Below are positions 1 to 6,494 of a DNA stretch of 13,383 nt, one piece after another. The notes under the pieces are model-generated. The model did no database searches, was not told where the DNA came from, and saw only the letters and a program-made list of their open reading frames with translations. Source of the stretch: Chitinophagales bacterium. Lineage in GTDB: Bacteria; Bacteroidota; Bacteroidia; Chitinophagales; UBA10324. The DNA lies in the NCBI GenBank assembly GCA_013695775.1, contig JACCZV010000155.1:1-13383 (forward strand), written 5' to 3'. A program made the translations under genes and the position numbers. Each line of letters begins with the position of its first letter. Position 1 is the first letter of the stretch.

Positions 1-245
1 CAACAGGGATTATCGGGTATCGTATCCAGGAAAACACTATCTCTGTTAATGACCCCATATTTAGGATAATCAAATGTAAATGGGCATGCACCATTATTGA
101 AATGCCTATATGCTCTCTGGGGCAAAGTAATCTTAAAATAGCCCCGGGGCTTGGGTGTATAAGAAGTATCGCAACTTATCAGAAGAAAACTGAATAAAAT
201 AAATAGAAGAAATTTCCGATATTTATTCTTTATCGTGAAAACCAT
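1..245 (-). CDS. gldD: Gliding motility lipoprotein GldD (N-terminal part, cut by window edge)
   Basis: Only the first 81 codons are present; the gene continues beyond base 1. The start is the ATG whose complement is at 243-245, 37 bases after the gldE stop. The protein opens with a basic N-terminus and a hydrophobic stretch ending in L-I-S-C, a lipobox with Cys at about residue 25, so it should be an exported lipoprotein. The mature part begins with a Tyr-Thr-Pro-Lys-Pro-Arg-Gly-Tyr segment, followed by a Cys-Pro-Phe-Thr-Phe-Asp-Tyr-Pro-Lys-Tyr segment. I recognise both as typical of GldD, the lipoprotein required for gliding in Flavobacterium and its relatives. Its position directly after gldE agrees with the usual gldE-gldD order. 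Its molecular role is not established; it is linked genetically to gliding and type IX secretion. Identity is from motif memory plus synteny. Confidence 0.9.
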   Translation of the reverse strand, partial: MVFTIKNKYRKFLLFILFSFLLISCDTSYTPKPRGYFKITLPQRAYRHFNNGACPFTFDYPKYGVINRDSVFLDTIPDNPC

Positions 246-282
246 GGCGAATGGAACAAAAATATTAATATGTGTCGGTGGT

Positions 283-1641
283 TTAAATACTGAAGATTTC
301 CTTGCTTTTAACCCGTCTCACCTTAACCCGTTTTATCCGGTAATTCTCAACGGATAAAACGGTAAAGACAAAGTTTTCATATTCCACGGTTTCATTTGGT
401 TCGGGAATGGTACCCCGGATTTCAAGTATGAGACCACCTAAAGAATCTGTATCACTCTTAACTTCATCGAAAAATTCCTCTGAAATCTCCATCAGTTTAC
501 AGAAATCATTGATGGGAGTTTTGCCCTCAAAAATGAAATTGTTGTCATCTAATTGGGTAAATTCCAACTCAATCTTCTCATCGGTTTCATCACGAACGTC
601 ACCGATAATCTCTTCAATTATATCTTCAAGGGTTACAAGCCCTGCTGTACGGCCATATTCGTCCACTACAATAGCAAGATGCATCTGCTGGTGCTGCAAC
701 TCAAGCAACAGTTCAGAAATTCGTTTTCCTTCTGGCACGTAATGGGCCTCGCGGAGTAGTTGGAGCCAGTTCTGATTTCCGGGATGCTGTAAGAAAGTAA
801 GCAGATCTTTAGTATATAGAATTCCGATGATGTTATCAAGATGTTCGCGAAAGACAGGCAGACGTGAGTAACCAACTTCACGCACCACCTTAAGCAACTG
901 ATCAAATGCGGTTTTCTCATCCAAACAAACCATATCTATACGGGACTTCATTATCTGCCGAACCGCAATCGTTCTGAATTTAAGAATTCCCTGCAAAATT
1001 GGAATTCCATCGTCTTTTCCCGAGGTCTCCTCTACCATCTGTTCATCAGGCTTCTCCATTACCTCCTCCTGTTCTGCCTCATTGCGCCGCGCAAATCTTT
1101 TTTCAATAAAATATGAAGAGCGAATTATAGTCTCAGTAAAAGGGTATAGCAGCCGCCCTAACAGGAAAAGAGTGGTTCCCATGACTTTTGACCATAGCAG
1201 ATTGTTCTTACCACCAAAATATTTTGGTATAATCTCCTGGATAATCAGCAACAACAAAATCAGGAGAACAATCTCAAAAAAATAATTAAGCCATGCATAG
1301 GTAGAAAATTGAAAGTAGCGCACACTAAATTTTACAGCAATAAAAAGAACCGTAACGTTAACAATCATCTGTATCATCTTCACCAGCACCAGCAAATGAC
1401 GGGGCCTTGCCATGAGGTGCTGCACATGCCGAAAGGTTCGCGGGCTCCTCTTTTCTAACTCCGCCAACTCATTAGGTGTAAGCGAGAATAAAGCGTGCTC
1501 TCCTCCGGATATGAGGAAAGAGAGCAATAAGAGAAGCACAGTAGAAAATAAAAAAACAATAAACTCCAATGGGGGAAATTGTATAAAACCAACCGATACC
1601 CGTAAAAATCCCTCGTGTACCAAATTGATTGATGCGTGCAA
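283..1641 (-). CDS. gldE: GldE, CNNM/CBS-domain membrane protein linked to gliding motility
   Basis: A 452-aa membrane protein of the HlyC/CorC (CNNM) family. Hydrophobic segments lie near residues 25-45, 88-108, 120-140 and 155-172 and form the DUF21/CNNM membrane domain, ending in an E-I-I-P-K segment at about 136-140. An acidic linker (about 187-220) leads into two CBS motifs (about 233-290 and 298-352; the second contains V-D-E-Y-G-R-T-A-G-L-V-T-L-E-D). A CorC/HlyC C-terminal domain follows at about 365-445. CBS pairs usually bind adenine nucleotides, and relatives are implicated in Mg2+ or Co2+ handling; in Bacteroidota this gene supports gliding and type IX secretion. It starts 20 bases after ssb and precedes gldD, so mutY-ssb-gldE-gldD is probably one transcript. 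The gldE assignment, rather than a generic CorC-like protein, rests mainly on the gldD neighbour. Confidence 0.93.
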   Translation of the reverse strand: MHASINLVHEGFLRVSVGFIQFPPLEFIVFLFSTVLLLLLSFLISGGEHALFSLTPNELAELEKRSPRTFRHVQHLMARPRHLLVLVKMIQMIVNVTVLFIAVKFSVRYFQFSTYAWLNYFFEIVLLILLLLIIQEIIPKYFGGKNNLLWSKVMGTTLFLLGRLLYPFTETIIRSSYFIEKRFARRNEAEQEEVMEKPDEQMVEETSGKDDGIPILQGILKFRTIAVRQIMKSRIDMVCLDEKTAFDQLLKVVREVGYSRLPVFREHLDNIIGILYTKDLLTFLQHPGNQNWLQLLREAHYVPEGKRISELLLELQHQQMHLAIVVDEYGRTAGLVTLEDIIEEIIGDVRDETDEKIELEFTQLDDNNFIFEGKTPINDFCKLMEISEEFFDEVKSDTDSLGGLILEIRGTIPEPNETVEYENFVFTVLSVENYRIKRVKVRRVKSKEIFSI

Positions 1642-1661
1642 TTACTGAATTTAAAGATGAT

Positions 1662-2072
1662 CTAGAATGGGAGATCATCAGCCAACTCATCCCCGGTGGT
1701 GCTAATGCTGTCTGCGGTACTGCCACCATTACCGCTTTCCTGCTTGCGATCGAGCATGGTAAAGCTGTCTGCTACTATTTCAGTAATATACCTTTTCTGA
1801 TTTTCTTTATCCTGATAATTGCGGGTTTTAATCTTGCCCTCCACATAAACTGCGCTTCCTTTCTTAAGAAACTTTTCAGCTATTTCAGCAAGCTTGCGCC
1901 AGCATACAATGTTATGCCATTCAGTTTGCTCTACCCGGTTGCCTCCCTTATCCATATATGCATCCGATGTAGCAAGTGGAAACTTAGCCACTGAAATACC
2001 ACCTTCCAAATGGTTGACTTCGGGATCTTTCCCAAGATTCCCAACGAGGATAACTTTGTTAACGCCTCTCAT
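1662..2072 (-). CDS. ssb: Single-stranded DNA-binding protein
   Basis: A 136-aa SSB. The first about 105 residues form the OB-fold: the start M-R-G-V-N-K-V-I-L-V-G-N-L-G is the usual Bacteroidota SSB opening, followed by the E-W-H-N-I-V segment and a Y-V-E-G-K-I strand. A short Gly/Ser-rich linker leads to the acidic tip ending D-D-L-P-F, the conserved tail that recruits replication and repair partners, RecG among them in other bacteria. The protein coats single-stranded DNA in replication, recombination and repair, normally as a tetramer. The linker is short compared with the 178-aa E. coli protein. It lies 40 bases behind mutY and 20 bases ahead of gldE on the same strand. No Shine-Dalgarno-like sequence precedes the ATG. 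Confidence 0.97.
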   Translation of the reverse strand: MRGVNKVILVGNLGKDPEVNHLEGGISVAKFPLATSDAYMDKGGNRVEQTEWHNIVCWRKLAEIAEKFLKKGSAVYVEGKIKTRNYQDKENQKRYITEIVADSFTMLDRKQESGNGGSTADSISTTGDELADDLPF

Positions 2073-2112
2073 AAATGATAGAATTTAGGTTAGTTAAATA
2101 AGAAATTCGACT

Positions 2113-3171
2113 CTAATATAGTAAAGATTTCAGGTAATTCTCAATTACCTTAGGAAAAGGTAAGTATTTTAATTCATTCTTTTTTATTTTCAGATCGCTG
2201 TTATTGAAATGTCCACTATGAAATGATAGATGTACCCGAAGGAATTGTGCACGAATACGCTGATGCGTCAGCTCCTGTTTTATTAAGTTAGAAGCCTGCA
2301 TCACCATCACCTTATCTGTGAGAAGAAAATTTTGTTGTTGAAAAAAGGTTTTCACCTCACTAACAGTATAATGCTTTTCAGTTTCGATCAGAGGAAACTC
2401 ATATAAACCCCTCCATATATCTTCTGCTACCCGCTTCCTGATGATTAAGTGAGTCTCATCTTCAAGAACCAGATAATTAAACCACCGGATAAGCTTTTCT
2501 TTCTTTTTTTTCCTTGCGGGAAAGTTTTTTATTGAATTATGGGTGTAAGCAAAGCAGCCTTTTCTCAAATCACAGATGAGACAATCCGGTGCCGCTGGTT
2601 TACAAACCAGTGCACCGTAATTCATAATGGCCTGATTATAATTTCCCGGGTCACGCTTGTCAAGCAGTTCATTCGCCAATGCAATAAATATTTTCTGACC
2701 CTTTGATGACCCCGGCAATTCCTGAATGCCAAAATACCGAGCAAGAATGCGGCAAACATTTCCATCTACCACAGCATGTGGCAACCCAAAGGCAAAGGAA
2801 GAAATGGCAGCGGCAGAATATTGACCTACACCTTTTAGCTCTAAAAGGCCACTATAAGTAGTAGGGAATATCCCTCCTTGTTCAAAATAAATCTGCTTTG
2901 CAGCGGCGTGCAGATTACGGGCACGTGAGTAATACCCCAGCCCGACCCAGTGTCTCATCACCTCATCTTCTGCTGCTAAGGCGAGGTGATCAACTGAGGG
3001 GAATCGCTCAAGAATGCATTTATAATATCCTATCCCCTGATCAACACGTGTCTGTTGCAAAATAACTTCTGAAAGCCAGATTTTGTAGGGGTCCTTTGTA
3101 GTTTTCCATGGCATAGGCCGTGGATTTCTTTTGTGCCACCGTAATAATATTTTTGTGAAATCATTTAACAT
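2113..3171 (-). CDS. mutY: A/G-specific adenine glycosylase MutY
   Basis: A 352-aa base-excision repair enzyme that removes adenine mispaired with 8-oxoguanine. Features in order: the catalytic-helix region W-L-S-E-V-I-L-Q-Q-T with the expected catalytic Glu at 35; the helix-hairpin-helix L-K-G-V-G-Q-Y-S-A at about 112-120; V-V-D-G-N-V with the catalytic Asp at 136; and a [4Fe-4S] cluster set Cys190-x6-Cys197-x2-Cys200-x5-Cys206, the spacing expected for MutY and EndoIII. Residues after about 225 match the position of the NUDIX-like C-terminal domain that recognises 8-oxoG. Length is normal for the family. It is first in the minus-strand run mutY-ssb-gldE-gldD and is divergent from the HU-like gene at 3378. 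All key residues are present, so it looks functional. Confidence 0.97.
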   Translation of the reverse strand: MLNDFTKILLRWHKRNPRPMPWKTTKDPYKIWLSEVILQQTRVDQGIGYYKCILERFPSVDHLALAAEDEVMRHWVGLGYYSRARNLHAAAKQIYFEQGGIFPTTYSGLLELKGVGQYSAAAISSFAFGLPHAVVDGNVCRILARYFGIQELPGSSKGQKIFIALANELLDKRDPGNYNQAIMNYGALVCKPAAPDCLICDLRKGCFAYTHNSIKNFPARKKKKEKLIRWFNYLVLEDETHLIIRKRVAEDIWRGLYEFPLIETEKHYTVSEVKTFFQQQNFLLTDKVMVMQASNLIKQELTHQRIRAQFLRVHLSFHSGHFNNSDLKIKKNELKYLPFPKVIENYLKSLLY

Positions 3172-3201
3172 ACGCTAATGAAAGCAATTTCAGCCCACAC
3201 C

Positions 3202-3249
3202 GGGGGGAATACAATACGGGACAAACTAGAACATTTAGGGGCCAGGGGG
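3202..3249 (+). other. G-rich patch in the mutY / HU-like divergent intergenic region
   Basis: Within an AT-rich background this short segment has four G runs: 3202-3207 (6), 3218-3220 (3), 3238-3241 (4) and 3245-3249 (5). Loops are about 10, 17 and 3 bases. That is longer than the usual G-quadruplex rule allows, so a stable quadruplex is doubtful. It lies in the region that must hold the promoters of both the mutY run and the HU-like run. I see no clean TTTG-N19-TAnnTTTG promoter on either strand here. No function is claimed. Confidence 0.3.
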
Positions 3250-3377
3250 AAGGTCTCAAATTGGCAGCCGGATGAATGAAAATCACGTTATGCAGCAAGG
3301 TTTGATTTTTTTTAAGAAATTTGCGGCTTAACTATTGAAGCAGAGATTATTTAAAGTATGTATAATTATATGAAGAA

Positions 3378-3671
3378 ATGAGAAAAGCGGATTTGATAAC
3401 TAAAATTTCTGACAAAACGGGCATTGCAAAAGTGGATGTACTGGTAACACTTGAGTCCTTTTTCAAAGAGATAAAAGAATCTCTGAAACAGGGCGAAAAT
3501 GTATATTTAAGAGGGTTTGGAAGCTTTATTGTTAAAAAGCGACGTCAAAAAATTGGCCGCAATATTAAAAAAAATGAAGCCATTATTATTCCGGAACATT
3601 TTATTCCGGCTTTTAAGCCAGCTAAAACCTTTATGGATAAAGTAAAGGGTGCCATTCAGGCAAAAAAATAA
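3378..3671 (+). CDS. HU/IHF-family DNA-binding protein (IHF-beta-like paralogue)
   Basis: A 97-aa protein of the bacterial DNA-bending HU/IHF family. The N-terminal helices (about 1-40) are followed by the beta-arm region, with G-x-N-V-Y-L-R-G-F-G-S-F at about 40-50, then R-R-Q-K-I-G-R-N, and the closing P-A-F-K-P-A-K-T-F segment. The N-V-Y-L-R-G-F-G-S-F form and the altered arm (R-N-I-K-K-N-E-A instead of R-N-P-x-T-G) separate it from the canonical HU at 13025. Proteins of this type in Bacteroidota are usually annotated as integration host factor beta-like. It should act as a dimer compacting or bending DNA. It is the first gene of the plus-strand run that continues into the TPR protein, whose start lies 6 bases after this stop and in the same reading frame. 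Whether it binds specific sites cannot be read from sequence. Confidence 0.93.
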   Translation: MRKADLITKISDKTGIAKVDVLVTLESFFKEIKESLKQGENVYLRGFGSFIVKKRRQKIGRNIKKNEAIIIPEHFIPAFKPAKTFMDKVKGAIQAKK

Positions 3672-3677
3672 GCGGCT

Positions 3678-4532
3678 TTGCGAATTTCACAAATCATTCT
3701 CCTGTTAACCGGTGTTGCTCTTGTGGTAGCCCTTTATTTCTTTGGTGTTACTCAACCAACAAAGAATGATGCTAAAGCTATTACAGGTGAGATGCAGACG
3801 ACCGCTTCAGCAAATAATATATCAATAAGCTTTGAGACTATTCTTCAAAAAGCACAAAACATTATTACCAATGAGCAACGGGATTCACTCGCCTTTATGC
3901 AGACCCAACTTGATAAGGCAAAAGAAGTACAGCAAAAGGCTGTGTTATTATATTCCTTAGCTGAAAAGTGGAGTGAAACAGGAAACATCATCGTCGCAGG
4001 GAAATATTTTGAAGAGGCTGCAGAAATAACCAATGACATAAAAACATGGGAACAGGCTGCATCGAGGTTTTTTGTGGGGTTTCCGAATGCTGCCGATACC
4101 TTGACGAAGATTTTTGCGGTTCAAGAAGGTATTAAATGCTATGAACGGTTAAGGCAGCTTGATACTTCCAATATTGATTATCTTATAAGGCAGGCAATAT
4201 GTTACATTGATGGACAGGGCCAAGTGATGCAGGGAGTCACGCTTCTTAAAACAGTTGAGAGAAAAGATCCGAACAATGTAGATATGAACCTGATTTTAGG
4301 TAGATTAGCCGTTGTTTCGGGTCAATATGATAAGGCCATAGCAAGATTAGAAAAACTTGTTACGACAGACCCAAAAAACGCAGAGGCCTACTTTCACTTA
4401 GCCGAAGCTTATCGTGCAGTCGGCAGAAAAAACGATGCAATAAATACGCTGGAACGCTGTAAAACCCTCATTGAAGATGAGGATTTCAATGATCAGATTA
4501 ATTCATACATAAACCAAATAAAAAATTCATAA
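3678..4532 (+). CDS. TPR-repeat membrane-anchored protein, TTG start
   Basis: A 284-aa protein with one N-terminal membrane helix (about residues 4-23) and tetratricopeptide-type helices. The clearest repeats are near residues 165-275, with N-x-x-D-M-N-L-I-L-G-R-L, G-Q-Y-D-K-A-I-A-R-L-E-K-L and A-Y-F-H-L-A-E-A-Y-R-A-V-G patterns. The rest is probably periplasmic and likely a protein-interaction scaffold; the partner is unknown. The start is unusual. The frame is shared with the upstream HU-like gene (TAA, then two codons, then TTG), so TTG at 3678 is the only plausible start that keeps the membrane helix; the next Met is near residue 39, after the helix. A gene of this kind between the IHF-like gene and rng is common in Bacteroidota. 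Function is not known to me. Confidence 0.88.
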   Translation: MRISQIILLLTGVALVVALYFFGVTQPTKNDAKAITGEMQTTASANNISISFETILQKAQNIITNEQRDSLAFMQTQLDKAKEVQQKAVLLYSLAEKWSETGNIIVAGKYFEEAAEITNDIKTWEQAASRFFVGFPNAADTLTKIFAVQEGIKCYERLRQLDTSNIDYLIRQAICYIDGQGQVMQGVTLLKTVERKDPNNVDMNLILGRLAVVSGQYDKAIARLEKLVTTDPKNAEAYFHLAEAYRAVGRKNDAINTLERCKTLIEDEDFNDQINSYINQIKNS

Positions 4533-4535
4533 TTC

Positions 4536-4631
4536 ATGCCTTCAGGTAAAAAGAGAAAAAGACATAAAATGGCAACGCATAAACGAAAAAAGCGCTTGCG
4601 TAAAAATCGCCATAAGAAAAAGGTAAGATAA
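4536..4631 (+). CDS. 31-aa Lys/Arg-rich protein, AURKAIP1/COX24-domain (bS22-like) type
   Basis: ATG at 4536 to TAA at 4631 encodes 31 residues, of which 21 are Lys, Arg or His. It begins M-P-S-G-K-K-R-K-R-H-K-M and ends K-K-K-V-R. I recognise this as the tiny basic protein of Bacteroidota annotated as AURKAIP1/COX24-domain. That domain is related to the mitochondrial small-subunit protein AURKAIP1 and to the actinobacterial ribosomal protein bS22. A role as a small-ribosomal-subunit protein is therefore likely but inferred. It follows the TPR gene by 3 bases, which suggests co-transcription and translational coupling. It is easily missed by gene callers because of its length. It precedes the 261-base gap before rng. 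Confidence 0.88.
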   Translation: MPSGKKRKRHKMATHKRKKRLRKNRHKKKVR

Positions 4632-4892
4632 TTTTTGCTCCCAGAAATCGTGAACACTTGTCACTTTATGAAGTTTGTATAATGACAATTAATCATTAAG
4701 AGCTATAGACTATAAATAGAATCAATGGCAAGGTTTCCAACAGTCTTATTGGGAGTAAAATCGATTCAGATTTCTTTATCTGGCTTATCACATCCATTTT
4801 CCTGTTGCATCTCTCACTAAGGACGCAGGATGGTCTTAATGCTCTTTACTATGGCATGGCACTTCCCCGAAAGGGTTTAAAATATTATTGCA

Positions 4893-6443
4893 GTGGACAG
4901 AGAATTGATTATTGACTCCGGGCAAAATGGAGTTGAAATTGCGTTGCTTGAAGACAAGGCGCTCGTTGAGCTACACCAGGACAAGCTAAACCAGAATATA
5001 TCTATAGGAGATCTTGTGCTCGCCAAGGTAGTAAAGATTCTGCCGGGGCTGAATGCAGCATTCGTTGATATCGGGCAGCCAAAGAACGGATTTTTGCACT
5101 ATTCAGACCTGTCTCCTCAGATCAGATCGGTTCAGAAATATACAAAACTGGCTTTTGATGGTGTGATGCCGCCTGACCTGAATGACTTCAGGTTAGAGCC
5201 TGAAACACAGAAGACAGGAAAAGTAGCTAACACTCTTTCGAAACGCACTCCTCAACTTGTACAAATTACAAAAGAGCCTATCTCTACAAAGGGTCACAGG
5301 TTATCGTGCGACATTTCACTTCCAGGCAGATATATTGTATTAATCCCTTTTATAAACTCTGTCAATATTTCAAAAAAGATAAGTTCATTCGACGAGCGGA
5401 AGCGTCTAAGCAGGTTGATAGAAAGTATAAAGCCTAAAAACTTTGGAGTTATCGTTCGAACCCTAGCTGAAGGTAAATCTGTTCAGGAGCTGCATGAGGA
5501 TATTACCCAGTTAATGGAGAAATGGAAGCAACTGACTATAGAGTTAAAAGGAGTAGAAGCACCGAAGAAAGTAATGAGCGAGATGAGTAAAACCTCAACA
5601 CTGCTTCGCGATATGCTAAATCCTTCTTTCAATCGGATAGTGGTTAACTCAAAAGAAATGTTTCAGGAGGTAAGAAATTATATAACCCGTATTGCACCTG
5701 AAAAAGAAAACATTGTTCAGCTCTATACCGGACGTACCCCTTTATTCGATCAATATGATGTTACCAAACAGATCAAGATCGCTTTTGGAAGAACTGTTAA
5801 TCTTCCCAGTGGCGCCTACCTGGTAATTGAACATACCGAGGCTTTGCATGTAATAGACGTGAACAGCGGTCATAAGATGTCGACCGACGATACGCAAGAA
5901 GCTAATGCAATGACAGTAAACATGGAGGCAGCCGAAGAAATAGCACGTCAGCTTCGCTTACGTGACATAGGAGGTATAATAGTGGTAGATTTTATTGACG
6001 TTCGCAGCCCGGAGAATAAAAGATTGCTAACCAAAAAAATATCGGATGCCATGCGGGCTGATAAAGCACGGCATACAATATTGCCTTTGAGCAGGTTTGG
6101 AATTTTACAGATAACCCGTCAGCGTGTTAAACCAGAGGTTACCATTGTAACGGATGAGAACTGTCCTTCATGCGGAGGTACAGGCAAGATTGGTCCCTCA
6201 ATACTGGTAATGGATGAAATCGAAAAAATTCTGAACCATATCATCACAAAAAATAATCAGAAAAAAATTACGCTGTTCGTTCATCCTTATCTGGAGGCTT
6301 TTGTTAACCAGGGATTTCCATCCCTACGCTTAAAATGGCTCATGAAGTACAGACAATGGATTCACACAGACTCAAGTGATAATATAAGCATTATGGAATA
6401 TCATTTCTATGACAAACATGGCGAAGAAATTCTGCTTAATTGA
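4893..6443 (+). CDS. rng: Ribonuclease G (Rne/Rng family), GTG start
   Basis: A 516-aa endoribonuclease of the RNase E/G family, acting on single-stranded A/U-rich RNA in rRNA maturation and mRNA decay. The N-terminus M-D-R-E-L-I-I-D is family-typical. An S1 RNA-binding region covers about 37-125 (V-K-I-L-P-G-L-N-A-A-F-V-D-I-G). The catalytic core carries H-V-I-D322-V-N-S-G and V-D366-F-I-D369, the Mg2+-binding acidic residues. Cys424-P-S-Cys427-G-G-T-G is the zinc-link motif that dimerises the enzyme. There is no long C-terminal degradosome scaffold, so it is G-type rather than E-type. GTG is forced as the start: an in-frame TAA lies at 4878-4880 and no ATG follows it before 4893. The 261 bases upstream (4632-4892) hold no convincing gene, and either a promoter or a long leader could be there. 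It is convergent with nadE. Confidence 0.96.
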   Translation: MDRELIIDSGQNGVEIALLEDKALVELHQDKLNQNISIGDLVLAKVVKILPGLNAAFVDIGQPKNGFLHYSDLSPQIRSVQKYTKLAFDGVMPPDLNDFRLEPETQKTGKVANTLSKRTPQLVQITKEPISTKGHRLSCDISLPGRYIVLIPFINSVNISKKISSFDERKRLSRLIESIKPKNFGVIVRTLAEGKSVQELHEDITQLMEKWKQLTIELKGVEAPKKVMSEMSKTSTLLRDMLNPSFNRIVVNSKEMFQEVRNYITRIAPEKENIVQLYTGRTPLFDQYDVTKQIKIAFGRTVNLPSGAYLVIEHTEALHVIDVNSGHKMSTDDTQEANAMTVNMEAAEEIARQLRLRDIGGIIVVDFIDVRSPENKRLLTKKISDAMRADKARHTILPLSRFGILQITRQRVKPEVTIVTDENCPSCGGTGKIGPSILVMDEIEKILNHIITKNNQKKITLFVHPYLEAFVNQGFPSLRLKWLMKYRQWIHTDSSDNISIMEYHFYDKHGEEILLN

Positions 6444-6494
6444 GGGCCTGAACCTGCTTCCGCCAATAATGGAGACTCTTATAGGGGACGTAAA

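Noticed and set aside
407..742. 111-codon plus-strand frame opposite gldE
   Set aside because: Ser-rich antisense translation of the CBS/CorC part of gldE; no independent signal or domain.
1629..1994. 121-codon plus-strand frame with hydrophobic stretches opposite ssb
   Set aside because: Antisense to the clearly recognised ssb; the apparent membrane segments come from the complement of Lys/Glu-rich codons.
3178..3279. 33-codon ATG frame in the mutY / HU-like gap
   Set aside because: Coincides with the G-rich patch, has no recognisable motif and no start context. Likely chance.
4658..4683. TTGTCA and TATAAT boxes resembling an E. coli sigma-70 promoter
   Set aside because: Spacing is only 14 bases, and the Bacteroidota primary sigma factor uses a different consensus.
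4725..4820. About 31-codon ATG frame in the gap before rng
   Set aside because: No domain, no signal peptide, unlike the compact basic gene just upstream; treated as chance.
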